DNA of 64,000 bases from Microbacterium testaceum (GCF_001476285.1 NZ_LDRU01000082.1:1-64000); one strand, 5' to 3'. Positions 18,151 to 27,297 are shown, counted from the first letter of the stretch. Program-made: numbers and translations. Notes: generated from the sequence alone by a model not told the origin.

Positions 18151-20454
18151 ATGGCTCGCTCCACCTCGACCCCTGCTCTTCGCCGCGACCGCGTCGCGCC
18201 GCGCGTCTCACGCTGGCTGCGCATCGGCATCCCGAGCCTGCTCGTGCTGATCTGGGTGGTCGGCGGATCGATCGGCGGCCCGTTCTTCGGCAAGGTCGAC
18301 GAGGTCGCGACGAACGACCAGTCGTCGTTCCTTCCGCAGTCGGCGGATGCCACGCGCGTCAGCGAGCGTCTCACCGACTTCACCGGCGGCGACACGATCC
18401 CGGCACTCATCGTCGCCGAGACGACGGACGGCACGGCGCTCTCGGACGCGCAGCTGACGGCGTTGAAGACTCTCGCCACCGCGGCCGCCGAACTCGAGGG
18501 AGTCGAGGGGGAGGCATCCCCACCCGTCGTCTCCGAGGACGGGCAGGCCGCGCAGATCTTCCTGCCCCTCGACAGCTCCGGAGAAGTGCGCGAGGTCGTG
18601 GAGGCCGCGCGGACCCTCGTCGCGTCAGACGTCCCGGCCGGGGTGCAGGCGTGGGTGACCGGTCCGGCGGGGTTCACGGCCGACCTGGTGAAGGGTTTCC
18701 TCGGCATCGACGGTCTGCTGCTGATCGTCGCCCTCGGCGCCGTGTTCGTCATCCTCGTGGTCGTCTACCGGTCGCCCCTCCTGCCGATCCTCGTGCTGCT
18801 CACCTCGGTGTTCGCCCTGTGCGTGGCGCTGCTGACGGTGTGGTGGCTCGCGTTCGCGGGCATCGTCGTGCTCAACGGTCAGGTGCAAGGCATCCTGTTC
18901 ATCCTCGTCATTGGGGCGGCGACCGACTACGCACTGCTGTACGTGGCGCGGTTCCGCGAGGCGATCGGAGCGGGAGACAAGCGGTGGGATGCCACGATCC
19001 GGGCGTGGAAGGGAGCGGTCGAGCCGATCCTGGCCTCGGGTGGCACCGTGATCGCGGGGCTCCTCTGCCTGCTGTTGTCCGACCTCGCCACCAACCGCGC
19101 CCTCGGTCCGATCGCCTCGATCGGCATCGCCTTCGCCGTGCTGTCGGCGTTGACGTTTCTGCCGGCTCTTCTCGCCCTGTTCGGGCGCGCGGCCTTCTGG
19201 CCCTTCCTCCCCAAGGCCGGGGCGACCGATCTCCCCGACGACCTCACCGCCCCGGTGAGAGGGCTGTGGCCCCGCCAGGCGCGCTTCGTCGCCCGACGAG
19301 CGCGACCGGTGTGGATCGTTTGCACCGTCGTCCTCCTCGCGGCGTGCGCGGGTCTGACGCAGCTCCGCGCGGACGGCGTCCCCTCGAGCGACCTCGTGCT
19401 GGGCGCATCCGAAGCCCGCGACGGCCAGGCGGCACTCGCCGAGCACTTCCCGGGCGGCTCGGGCAGCCCCGCGTACGTCCTGGTGGCCGAGGACCGTGCC
19501 GCGACCGCGGTGGAGGTGCTCGATCGCGCAAGCGGCATCGACTCGGTCGCCGTCCTCTCCACCGATGCGACCGGGGGACAGGCGCCCGTCCAGGCGGTGG
19601 ACGGAAGCCTCGTGACGACCGCGTTCGGCCCTCCGGGGACACCGGCACCCGCGCCCACCGTGTCGGACGGGCAGGTCCTCCTCGCCGCGACGCTCGCCGA
19701 CACGGCTGACTCGGCCGCGGCCGACGACACGGTCCGTCAGCTCCGCGTCGATCTCGCCAATGCGCTGGGGGAGGGGACGGCCCTGGTGGGAGGGGTGACC
19801 GCGACCGACATCGACTCGATCGACACGTCGATCCGCGACCGTACGCTCATCATCCCGATCGTCCTCGCGGTGATCCTGCTGATCCTGATGGCGCTGCTGC
19901 GCTCGATCGTCGCGCCGGTGCTCCTCATCGGCACGGTCATCCTGTCGTTCGGGGCGGCGCTGGGCGTGAGCGCCCTCGTCTTCAACGGGCCCCTGGACTT
20001 CCCCGGCGCGGACCCTTCCGTTCCGCTGTACGGCTTCGTGTTCCTCGTCGCCCTCGGGGTCGACTACAACATCTTCCTGATGTCGCGTGTGCGCGAGGAA
20101 TCCCTCGCTCACGGCACGCGCTCCGGCATCCTGCGCGGGCTCGTCGCGACGGGCGGCGTGATCACGTCGGCGGGTCTCGTGCTCGCAGCGACCTTCGCAG
20201 CGCTGGGCGTGATCCCCATCCTCTTCCTCGCCCAACTCGCATTCATCGTGGCCTTCGGCGTCCTGCTCGACACCTTCGTCGTGCGCTCGCTCCTCGTCCC
20301 GGCGCTCGCGTACGACCTCGGCTCGGCGATCTGGTGGCCGTCGAAGCTGTGGCGTCGCGACCGCGCGCAGCCCGCCACCGGCGCGAGCGCGGGCCGCGGC
20401 GCGAGCAACGGACAGCCCGCCACCCGCGGGAGCGCGCGTAGGCTCGACACATGA
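18151..20454 (+). CDS. MMPL/RND-family transporter
   Basis: A large inner-membrane exporter (767 residues) of the MMPL type, probably moving a lipid or hydrophobic compound. It has the expected duplicated plan: one helix near 24-44, an extracytoplasmic domain to about 185, five helices, then the same pattern again (helix near 388, second outer domain about 410-570, five helices to about 730). GAATDYALLYVARFRE, with the Asp-Tyr pair that relays protons in this family, lies in the first half and GVDYNIFLMSRVREE in the second. The C-terminal tail is short and Ala/Gly-rich. Its stop overlaps the start of the nicotinamidase gene by 4 bases. Confidence 0.9.
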   Translation: MARSTSTPALRRDRVAPRVSRWLRIGIPSLLVLIWVVGGSIGGPFFGKVDEVATNDQSSFLPQSADATRVSERLTDFTGGDTIPALIVAETTDGTALSDAQLTALKTLATAAAELEGVEGEASPPVVSEDGQAAQIFLPLDSSGEVREVVEAARTLVASDVPAGVQAWVTGPAGFTADLVKGFLGIDGLLLIVALGAVFVILVVVYRSPLLPILVLLTSVFALCVALLTVWWLAFAGIVVLNGQVQGILFILVIGAATDYALLYVARFREAIGAGDKRWDATIRAWKGAVEPILASGGTVIAGLLCLLLSDLATNRALGPIASIGIAFAVLSALTFLPALLALFGRAAFWPFLPKAGATDLPDDLTAPVRGLWPRQARFVARRARPVWIVCTVVLLAACAGLTQLRADGVPSSDLVLGASEARDGQAALAEHFPGGSGSPAYVLVAEDRAATAVEVLDRASGIDSVAVLSTDATGGQAPVQAVDGSLVTTAFGPPGTPAPAPTVSDGQVLLAATLADTADSAAADDTVRQLRVDLANALGEGTALVGGVTATDIDSIDTSIRDRTLIIPIVLAVILLILMALLRSIVAPVLLIGTVILSFGAALGVSALVFNGPLDFPGADPSVPLYGFVFLVALGVDYNIFLMSRVREESLAHGTRSGILRGLVATGGVITSAGLVLAATFAALGVIPILFLAQLAFIVAFGVLLDTFVVRSLLVPALAYDLGSAIWWPSKLWRRDRAQPATGASAGRGASNGQPATRGSARRLDT

Positions 20455-21029
20455 CCAGGGCACTGTTCATCGTCGATGTCCAGAACGATTTCACCGAGCA
20501 CGGGGCGCTCGGAGTCGAGGGAGGCGACGCGGTCGCCGAGCGCATCTCGCGCTTCCTCGCCTCGCACGCCGACGAGTATGCCGTCATCGTCGCCTCGCGC
20601 GACTGGCATCACGGCGACGACGACAACGGCGGCCACTTCTCGACCGCGCCCGACTTCATCGACTCGTGGCCCGTGCACTGCGTGGCGGGGACAGAGGGTG
20701 CCGAGTACGACGCCGTCTTCGACGCCAGCCGGGTGACCCATCACCTCAAGAAGGGGCAGGGGCGACCGGCGTACTCGCTGTTCGAGGGCGTCTCGGACGA
20801 CGACCAGACGGCGGCGGACATCCTCGACGCCCACGGCATCCGGGACATCGACATCGTGGGCATCGCGACCGACTACTGCGTCCGCGCGTCGGCTCTCGAC
20901 GCGGTCGCTGCCGGTCGCGCGGTGCGCGTCTTCACCGACCTCGTCGCCGGCGTCCACCCGGCCTCCAGCGCGGCCGCGCTGGCCGAGATCGAACGCGCGG
21001 GGGCGACGCTGGCGACCTCAGAAATCTAA
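20451..21029 (+). CDS. pncA: Nicotinamidase (isochorismatase-like hydrolase)
   Basis: Deaminates nicotinamide to nicotinate in NAD salvage. The 192-residue protein has the catalytic triad of PncA enzymes: Asp9 in IVDVQNDF, Lys100 or Lys101 in HLKKGQG and Cys143 in ATDYCVRAS. Metal-binding positions Asp51, His53, His62 and His76 match the family pattern. The ATG overlaps the MMPL stop (ATGA). The 3' end overlaps the end of the convergent histidine kinase gene by 12 bases. Confidence 0.92.
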   Translation: MTRALFIVDVQNDFTEHGALGVEGGDAVAERISRFLASHADEYAVIVASRDWHHGDDDNGGHFSTAPDFIDSWPVHCVAGTEGAEYDAVFDASRVTHHLKKGQGRPAYSLFEGVSDDDQTAADILDAHGIRDIDIVGIATDYCVRASALDAVAAGRAVRVFTDLVAGVHPASSAAALAEIERAGATLATSEI

Positions 21030-22124
21030 CTCGTCAGCCCGCGGGATCGAGATGGTGACCCGGGTTCCCACTCCCGGCTCGCTGGTGATCCGCAGGACGC
21101 CGTGGTGTTCGGTCACCACGCGCTGGACACTGGCGAGACCGATACCGCTGCCGCCGTCCTGGGCGTCCGCGAAACGTCCGCGCTCACCCTCTTCGACGAT
21201 GCGGTGCAGATCGTCGGGATGGATGCCGCGGCCTCGGTCGCTCACCGACACCACCGCCCCCTCGTCGGTCTCGTACGCCTCGATCGTGATCTCGTCGTCG
21301 GAGTACTTCGCCGCATTCTCGACGACGTTCGCCACGGCGCGGCGTAGGCCGAGCACGTCCCCCGCGACCGTGATGGCATCCATTCGACCGAAGACGACGC
21401 GCCCCGGGCTCCCACCCGGCAGGACGAGTGCGACGGCCCCCCGTGCGATGAGATCGAGCGTCGCCCGCCTCTGCCCGCGCTCGGGTCGTGTGGTGGCGTC
21501 CGTCATGAGGGCCTGCGCCATCGCCACCAGGTGTTCGCTCGCCTCGGACGCCAGGCGCAACAGCCGGTGGTCCGCGGGGAGTTCGTCGGCGAGAAGGTCG
21601 AGGTAGCCGCGCAGAGCGGTCACCGGGGAGAGCAGGTCGTGGGCGAACGTGCGCTGAAGAGCTGCCTGTTCGTCGGCAGCCTGCTTCTCGCTCGTCAGGT
21701 CGCGCACGATCTTGACGAACCCGAGGACCTGCCCTTGGTCGCTGCGGATCGCCGAGATGGTGACGCGCGCCCAGAACTCGGTCCCGTCTTTGCGGACTCG
21801 CCATCCGGTGTCTTCGACGTGACCGTCGCGCTGGGCGGCCGCCAGGAGGGTATCCGGAACGCCGCGCCGTCGATCCTCCTCGCGGTAGAAGCGCGAGAAG
21901 TGCGAGCCGACGATCTCTTCCTCGGTGTAGCCCTTGATGAGCTCTGCGCCCAGGTTCCACCCGCGCACGAAACCCCCGCCGTCGAGCTTGACGATGGCGA
22001 ACTGATCGACCTGTTCGTCCCAGTCGGTCGGGAGGACACGGCGGAAACTGGCGAGCGGACGCTCGCCGCCGTCGCGGCCGTCGGGTTCGGCGTCGCCGGG
22101 CGGAGACTGCACGGGCGCGCTCAC
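21018..22124 (-). CDS. PAS-domain sensor histidine kinase, soluble
   Basis: A 368-residue kinase without membrane segments. An N-terminal PAS domain (about 38-142, including GYTEEEIVGSHFSRFY, a signature of bacteriophytochrome-like PAS domains) is followed by a dimerisation helix with phospho-acceptor His162 in TFAHDLLSPVTA and a HATPase domain with Asn270 in VVENAAKYS, DRGRGI and GSGIGLA. No response regulator is encoded beside it, so it is an orphan kinase whose partner is elsewhere. It starts at GTG 22124 without a strong ribosome site. It converges on pncA with a short tail-to-tail overlap. Confidence 0.88.
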   Translation of the reverse strand: MSAPVQSPPGDAEPDGRDGGERPLASFRRVLPTDWDEQVDQFAIVKLDGGGFVRGWNLGAELIKGYTEEEIVGSHFSRFYREEDRRRGVPDTLLAAAQRDGHVEDTGWRVRKDGTEFWARVTISAIRSDQGQVLGFVKIVRDLTSEKQAADEQAALQRTFAHDLLSPVTALRGYLDLLADELPADHRLLRLASEASEHLVAMAQALMTDATTRPERGQRRATLDLIARGAVALVLPGGSPGRVVFGRMDAITVAGDVLGLRRAVANVVENAAKYSDDEITIEAYETDEGAVVSVSDRGRGIHPDDLHRIVEEGERGRFADAQDGGSGIGLASVQRVVTEHHGVLRITSEPGVGTRVTISIPRADELDF

Positions 22125-22221
22125 CGGCGCAGGGTCGAGCGCTCGGGAATGCTTGCTGAGGGCATCTTCAGATCTTGTCGTCCGGGGGAGGGGGGCGCCA
22201 GCACTTGACAGGGTGAATTCG

Positions 22222-23799
22222 TCAGCTGACGGTCACGAGGGTGCGCTGCCACCCACTGGACCCGTTCGGGGCGATGGCCGCCTGCTCCTGGATCTGCAGA
22301 TTGCCCTGCTTGTCCCGCGCGCGCACGACGATGTAGTGCGTGCCCGCATCGGCGTTCCAGTCGAGCTTCCACTGGACCCACGACTGATCGTTGATCGGGG
22401 TCGACAGGGTGGCCTGCTGCCAGTCGCCGTCGTCGATACTCACCTCGACGGCCTGCACGCCGACAGGCTGCGCCCACGCCATACCGGCGATGACCACGTT
22501 GCCCGCCGGGACAGGATTGCCGATCTTCGGGGTGTCCACGCGCGACGACATCTTGATCGGCGCTTCGGCCGCGTAGCCGCGGGGCGTCCAGTACGCCTCC
22601 GCCTGATCGAAGCGCGTCACGGTCAGCTTGGTGACCCACTTCGTCGCCGACACGTATCCGTACAGTCCCGGAACGACCATGCGCACCGGGAAGCCGTGCT
22701 CGAACGGCAGCGGCTCGCCGTTCATGGCCACCGCGAAGATGGCGTCGAGGTTGTCGTCGACGAGAGACGAGAGGGGAGTGGATGCCGTGTACCCGTCGAC
22801 GCTCTCGGACAGCACCATGTCCGCTCCGCTCTGCGGACCCGCTTTGCGCAGCACGTCGCGGATGGGGACTCCGGTCCAGATCGCGTTTCCGACGAGGTTG
22901 CCACCGACCTCGTTCGACACACAGGTCAGGGTCACGCCGTACTCGTCGAGACCCATGCCGACGAGGTCGTCGAAGCTCAGCTCGATCGGCGTGTCGACCA
23001 TTCCCTCGATCGAGAGCCTCCAGGTCGTGGGGTCGACATTCGGGACGGTGAGGGCCGTGTCCACGCGGTAGAAGTCCGCGTTGGGCGTGATGATCGGCGT
23101 CACACCGGGCACGCCGAGGTCGGCGCCCGCGGGGACGGTCACCGTGCTGCGCGCCGCGGGGAGGCGGAGGGCGTCGCGGGCGGCCGCGACCGACGCCGTC
23201 GCGACATTCACGACACGGGCGCCGACGCCCACGACGATCGCGGTCGCAGCGGCGATCCCCGAGACGATGAAGAATCCGCGACGATCCACCCCGGCAGCGG
23301 GAGCATCCGCGGCCGCGGCATCGGCCGCCCAGCGGCGCAGCCGCGCGGTCAGGACGAGCAGGATCGCGACGCCGGCGATGGTGCCCACGACGGGCGGCAG
23401 CCACGCCAGGGCGCCGGCCCCGGCGCGGGTCACGATCGCTGCGGTGGCCAGCGCCCCACCGATCGCGAGGAGGACTGCCCCGACGAAGCGGAACCGGTAC
23501 TCGAGCGCGCCTGCGACCGCGGCGGCGACGACCGCGCCCAGACCCACTCCGACCAGGAGCGCGATCTTGTCGGACTCGCCGAACAACGTGATCGCCAGCT
23601 CCTTCAGCGGACGCGGCACGATGTCGACGATGAACGAGCCGACGGCGAGGACCGGGCTGGCGGACCGTGCGAAGATCGCCGCCAGCACCTCGGCGCCGCC
23701 CAGCAGAACGAGAGCCGAGACGATCCCGGTGAGGGGGGCCCAGATCCAGGAGCGCGGTCGGCGAACGGCACGTGCGTCCGTGGTGGTTTCGGTGTCCAT
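22222..23799 (-). CDS. Membrane-anchored molybdopterin oxidoreductase (sulfite-oxidase family)
   Basis: A 525-residue protein in three parts: four or five membrane helices in residues about 17-152, another helix near 173-195 preceded by VDRRGFF, and an exported catalytic half with the oxidoreductase molybdopterin-binding domain (about 235-400, molybdenum-ligand Cys293 in TLTCVSNEVGG) and a Mo-co dimerisation domain to the end. GAGGGATGCC precedes ATG 23799, which decides the start over two upstream in-frame codons. Substrate is unknown: sulfite, methionine sulfoxide or another S/N-oxide are possible. No partner cytochrome gene is adjacent, so electrons may pass through the membrane domain or an unlinked carrier (inference). 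Confidence 0.87.
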   Translation of the reverse strand: MDTETTTDARAVRRPRSWIWAPLTGIVSALVLLGGAEVLAAIFARSASPVLAVGSFIVDIVPRPLKELAITLFGESDKIALLVGVGLGAVVAAAVAGALEYRFRFVGAVLLAIGGALATAAIVTRAGAGALAWLPPVVGTIAGVAILLVLTARLRRWAADAAAADAPAAGVDRRGFFIVSGIAAATAIVVGVGARVVNVATASVAAARDALRLPAARSTVTVPAGADLGVPGVTPIITPNADFYRVDTALTVPNVDPTTWRLSIEGMVDTPIELSFDDLVGMGLDEYGVTLTCVSNEVGGNLVGNAIWTGVPIRDVLRKAGPQSGADMVLSESVDGYTASTPLSSLVDDNLDAIFAVAMNGEPLPFEHGFPVRMVVPGLYGYVSATKWVTKLTVTRFDQAEAYWTPRGYAAEAPIKMSSRVDTPKIGNPVPAGNVVIAGMAWAQPVGVQAVEVSIDDGDWQQATLSTPINDQSWVQWKLDWNADAGTHYIVVRARDKQGNLQIQEQAAIAPNGSSGWQRTLVTVS

Positions 23800-23881
23800 G
23801 GCATCCCTCATTCCCGACGGGCGCACGCGGCATGCCCGTCACCCCGTATTCGGAACCACGCGGAGAACGGATGCCACGGGC

Positions 23882-24790
23882 TCAGCGCCGCGGCGCCAGG
23901 TGGAACACCGCGACGCCCGACACGATCAGCGCGAGAGCGATCGCGAGGCCCGCGGTGAGCGGTTCGTTCAGCAGCGGGACGGCCACGACCGCGGTGAGGA
24001 CGGGACTGAGAGCCCCGGCGCTCGAGGCCAGGCTGCTCCCGAGGTGCTTCACGGCGAGCACGTAGCACGCGGTCGAGAGCAGGCCCGTGCCGACGCCCTG
24101 GACCAGCGCGTACGTCGCGATCTGCGGAGCCGGGAGCGTCCCCGCGAGCAGGTGCGAGGGGAGCACGCCGGTCACCGCCAGGGCGAGCGCGACGATCGCG
24201 GAGGTGACGCTGATGACGACGATGACGCTCACCAGATCCAGTCGAAGGGATGCCAGCCCCACCGTGTAGAGCGCCCAGACGAGGCCCGCGGCCAGGAGCA
24301 CGGCGACCCCGCCGAGATCGGCCGTGCCGCCTCGGAGCATCGCGCTCGCCGCGACACCGACGACGATGGCGGCGAGAGCGCCGAGACGTCGCCGCGAGAC
24401 GGGTGTGCGGTGACGGAGGAAGAGCAGGAGCGTGACGAAGAGCGGAACCGTGCCGGGGACGAGGAGACCGGTCAGCCCGGCCGAGGTGAGCTCTGCGCCC
24501 CACGCGAAGAGGAGGAAGTGCGGGAGTCCGGCGAGGAGCACGAGACCGAGTGCGCCGGCGCCGGCGCCGCGCACGGCGCGCAGTGTGCGGGGGATCCACG
24601 GGGTGAGAAGGAGCGCGGGCACCGCGAAGCGCAGGATCGCGGCATCGCCGGTCGTGAGGCCTGCTCCCTCGATCGCGCGCGTCGACAGTGCGAACGCCGA
24701 CCACAGCGCGACGACGCCGGAAAGAGCGGCGACACCGATGAGCGTGCCGCGCGACAGGGCGAGACGCGGCGAGAGGGCGAACGAGGTCAC
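23882..24790 (-). CDS. EamA/DMT-family transporter
   Basis: A 302-residue membrane protein with about ten hydrophobic helices in two EamA repeats (roughly 17-135 and 155-298), the usual drug/metabolite exporter plan. The second repeat ends in LLNEPLTAGLAIALALIVSGV, typical of EamA. It starts at GTG 24790 and is transcribed away from the Lrp-type regulator at 24871, with paired operator-like repeats between them. In this arrangement the regulator commonly controls an amino-acid exporter (inference). Confidence 0.88.
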   Translation of the reverse strand: MTSFALSPRLALSRGTLIGVAALSGVVALWSAFALSTRAIEGAGLTTGDAAILRFAVPALLLTPWIPRTLRAVRGAGAGALGLVLLAGLPHFLLFAWGAELTSAGLTGLLVPGTVPLFVTLLLFLRHRTPVSRRRLGALAAIVVGVAASAMLRGGTADLGGVAVLLAAGLVWALYTVGLASLRLDLVSVIVVISVTSAIVALALAVTGVLPSHLLAGTLPAPQIATYALVQGVGTGLLSTACYVLAVKHLGSSLASSAGALSPVLTAVVAVPLLNEPLTAGLAIALALIVSGVAVFHLAPRR

Positions 24791-24827
24791 TTGGTCAGCG
24801 TAGGAACGCGGCGTGCGCAGTCGATTG

Positions 24828-24856
24828 CGAATATTGCTCTGTGGAGTCGAATATTG
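24828..24856. promoter_or_regulatory. Paired Lrp-type operator between the exporter and regulator genes
   Basis: The 9-mer CGAATATTG occurs at 24828-24836 and again at 24848-24856, 20 bases apart, about two DNA turns and so on the same helix face. Each contains the palindrome AATATT in otherwise GC-rich DNA. Such phased AT-rich sites are what Lrp/AsnC octamers bind. Confidence 0.7.
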
Positions 24857-24870
24857 GCAGAATCTGCTCC

Positions 24871-25335
24871 ATGCACGTCCTTGACGAGATCGACCGCCGC
24901 ATTCTGGGCAAACTCCAGCGCGATGGCCGGCTGTCCAATCAAGACCTCGCCGACCGTGTAGGCCTGTCGCCGTCGCCGTGTCTTCGCCGCGTTCGCCAGC
25001 TCGAGCAGGCCGGCATCATCGAGGGATACCGTGCGGTCGTCTCTCCGAAGGCCGTCGACCTCACGATCACCGCGTTCGTCCGCCTGCGTCTCGCCTCTCA
25101 CGAGGGGGCGACGGTCGACGCCGTCGAGGAGCGTCTGCGGGCTCTCCCGAACATCGTGGAGGCGCACCTCCTCGCGGGCGACTGGGACTACCTCGTGCGC
25201 ATCGTCACCCCGAGCTTCGAAGAATACGAGCGCCTGCTCCGGGAGCACCTCCGGGCCATCCCGTCGCTCGCGTCCATCGACACGACGTTCGCCTTCGGGG
25301 TGACCAAACCGCTGTCGCCCCTGCCTCTCGGATGA
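24871..25335 (+). CDS. Lrp/AsnC-family transcriptional regulator
   Basis: A 154-residue regulator with an N-terminal winged helix (LDEIDRRILGKLQRDGRLSN, then the recognition helix DLADRVGLSPSPCLRRV) and a C-terminal RAM ligand-binding domain with VEAHLLAGDWDYLVRI. The ATG at 24871 begins the canonical MHVLDEIDRRI; an in-frame upstream GTG at 24841 lies inside the operator and is less likely. It is divergent to an EamA exporter with two phased CGAATATTG sites between, so it probably controls both genes. Confidence 0.9.
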   Translation: MHVLDEIDRRILGKLQRDGRLSNQDLADRVGLSPSPCLRRVRQLEQAGIIEGYRAVVSPKAVDLTITAFVRLRLASHEGATVDAVEERLRALPNIVEAHLLAGDWDYLVRIVTPSFEEYERLLREHLRAIPSLASIDTTFAFGVTKPLSPLPLG

Positions 25336-25405
25336 CGGTGCCCGCCGATACGATGGCACGACCCGTGGCATCCGGGATCCGCCCCTGCCCGAGAGGAGTC
25401 CGCAC

Positions 25406-26104
25406 GTGGATGACCTCACCCGGTGGACAGCGGCGCTGACGACACTCGTCGGGCTCGGGTTGACGCTCGGCCTGAACCCCGCGCTCTACGGCGCCACGGC
25501 CGACATGCTGGCGCAGAACGTCCGCGTCATCCCGCGCATGGCGTTCATGGTCGCGGGCCTTGCGACCGGAGCCACCATCCTCTACCTCGCGCTGCAGAGT
25601 TTCGACCCGACCGAGTTCGTGTCGGCGGCCGAGCGCCAGGCCACCGAAGCGGTGCTGGACCGCCGCGTCGATCTGGCCGCGGGTGCGCTGTTCCTCGCGG
25701 GCGCGGTCGCCATGGTCGTCTGGCGCCTCCGGGTACCGATCCGCGCGCCGCGGACCAAGCCGGTGAAGAGCCGCGCGCACTCGTGGAGCTACTACGTGCT
25801 CGGGGTGAGCTGCTCGATCATCGGTTTCACGACGCTGCCGATCATGTACATGACCGGTCGGATCGCCGACGGCGTCAGCGATCATCCCGCGCTCAGGTGG
25901 ACCGCGTACGCCGTCTTCCTCGTGGCGCTCGCCGCGCCCTTCGTGCTCCTCGCCACCGCGTGGCTGCATTTTCCGGCGACCGCGGCTCGCGTGAACGGCT
26001 ACTACACCCGCGCGATCGACATGGATCACCGGTGGCTGTACGCGGGCGTCCTGGCTGCCGCGGGAATCGCGTGCGTCGTGCTGGGCGTGGTGCCCGGCCG
26101 TTGA
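25406..26104 (+). CDS. Six-helix membrane protein, GAP/LysE-like
   Basis: A 232-residue protein with about six hydrophobic helices (near 8-27, 43-62, 86-105, 127-147, 164-186 and 208-228) and a basic loop at 108-122. The start of helix 1 followed by GLNPALYGATADML recalls the GAP/Sap membrane family of actinobacteria, which includes mycobacterial peptidoglycolipid-addressing proteins, but the match is by general pattern only. GAGAGGAGTCC precedes the GTG start. Transport or lipid handling is possible; nothing in the neighbourhood decides. Confidence 0.65.
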   Translation: MDDLTRWTAALTTLVGLGLTLGLNPALYGATADMLAQNVRVIPRMAFMVAGLATGATILYLALQSFDPTEFVSAAERQATEAVLDRRVDLAAGALFLAGAVAMVVWRLRVPIRAPRTKPVKSRAHSWSYYVLGVSCSIIGFTTLPIMYMTGRIADGVSDHPALRWTAYAVFLVALAAPFVLLATAWLHFPATAARVNGYYTRAIDMDHRWLYAGVLAAAGIACVVLGVVPGR

Positions 26105-26106
26105 GC

Positions 26107-26292
26107 TCAGCGCTTCACGCGCTGCTTCCGCATCTTCGCCACGACCCGGCGGCGCACCTTCTGCACCTTCGGGTCGGTCCACACGCGGTAGGCCACCGTT
26201 CCCGCGGCGACCGCGCGACCGATCGCCGTTCGTGCGAGCACGGCTCCCGCCAGCCCCACGGCTCCGGTACCGACCCAGCGTGCAACTCCCAT
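26107..26292 (-). CDS. Small basic hypothetical protein
   Basis: A 61-residue protein: a hydrophobic glycine/alanine stretch (about 5-33) followed by a strongly basic C-terminus ending KMRKQRVKR. GAGGGATGCC lies just before the ATG, the same start context as the molybdopterin oxidoreductase gene. It could be a single-pass membrane protein with a cytoplasmic basic tail. It converges on the preceding membrane protein with only 2 bases between the stops. No function can be assigned. Confidence 0.55.
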   Translation of the reverse strand: MGVARWVGTGAVGLAGAVLARTAIGRAVAAGTVAYRVWTDPKVQKVRRRVVAKMRKQRVKR

Positions 26293-26382
26293 GGCATCCC
26301 TCGTTCTCTCTGTGGAGAGACCAGCAGACACGAGGAGGGCGCGGATGCCAGGCGGCTTGCGTCGCGGGAGGGGATGTGCGTG

Positions 26383-27297
26383 TCACGGGCGAGCCGTCGT
26401 CCCATCGGGAATGCGTCTGCCGTGGCGCAGTGCGGTGACGATCAGGGCGACGCCGATGACGGATTGCACCGACCCGATGGCGAGCCAGGATGTGGCAGGA
26501 GTCACCGGCGGGAGGAGCGTGCCGGCGATCACGGTGCCGACATGGAATCCGCCGTGCACCCCCACCGCAGCCCAGAGCGAGCCCGTCCACAAGAGCAGGC
26601 CGACCGCGAGCAGGGCGAATCCGAAGGGCAGTGCGAGATACAGCACGTGCTCCCACGGTGACTGCTGCCCGCCGTTGGACACGAGATGGATCAGCGTGAA
26701 CGCGAGAGTGGTGACAGCCACGGCGAGAATCGGGCGCTCCCGCAGTCGCCAGAGCAGCATCCCGCGGAAGAGCAGCTCCTCCGGGATCCCCTGCTGCAGG
26801 AAGGCGAGGCCGAGTGAGTACGCGATCAGCAACGAGATCATGACCGGACCCGTCTGCCCGGAGAAGTGTGTCGAATCGCTCCGGACGGGACCGTCGGCGG
26901 GGATCAGCGCTGTCACCGCGACGACCGTTCCGGCGGAGAGCCCGATGCCGAGCAGGAGCCACACGGCCGAGAGCCTGTTCGCGCTCCATCCGGCCGCGCG
27001 GAGCGGCGCGCGCTCGACTCCGTTCATCCACCCCCACACACCGAGCACGACGGTGCCGAGGACGAGCGACTGGAGGACGACCGCGAGCCCGAAGCCCCAC
27101 GGCGACGATCCGCCGAAGACCTCGGACGCCCCGGGCACCAGGACCAGGAGGCCCGTCGCGAGCGCGGGAACGAGGTTGGCGATGATCAGGATGCCGATGG
27201 CCACGACGACTCGGACGGTGATGCCGAGCGGTCCCAGCGCCAGTCGCGGAGCGACCGACCTCGTGCCGGGGGCGGGCGGGACTTGTGTGACGTTCAT
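26383..27297 (-). CDS. CPBP-family intramembrane metalloprotease
   Basis: A 304-residue membrane protein of the CPBP (Abi/CAAX-like) family. It has about eight hydrophobic helices and the three conserved motifs: EELLFRG with Glu173, Glu174 and Arg178; FTLIH with Phe200 and His204; and a late GVHGGFH. These are the presumed metal-binding and catalytic groups. Family members process membrane proteins, bacteriocin leaders or immunity targets. It is divergent from a two-component system at 27439, whose response regulator may control it (inference). ATG 27297 has no strong ribosome site. Confidence 0.87.
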   Translation of the reverse strand: MNVTQVPPAPGTRSVAPRLALGPLGITVRVVVAIGILIIANLVPALATGLLVLVPGASEVFGGSSPWGFGLAVVLQSLVLGTVVLGVWGWMNGVERAPLRAAGWSANRLSAVWLLLGIGLSAGTVVAVTALIPADGPVRSDSTHFSGQTGPVMISLLIAYSLGLAFLQQGIPEELLFRGMLLWRLRERPILAVAVTTLAFTLIHLVSNGGQQSPWEHVLYLALPFGFALLAVGLLLWTGSLWAAVGVHGGFHVGTVIAGTLLPPVTPATSWLAIGSVQSVIGVALIVTALRHGRRIPDGTTARP

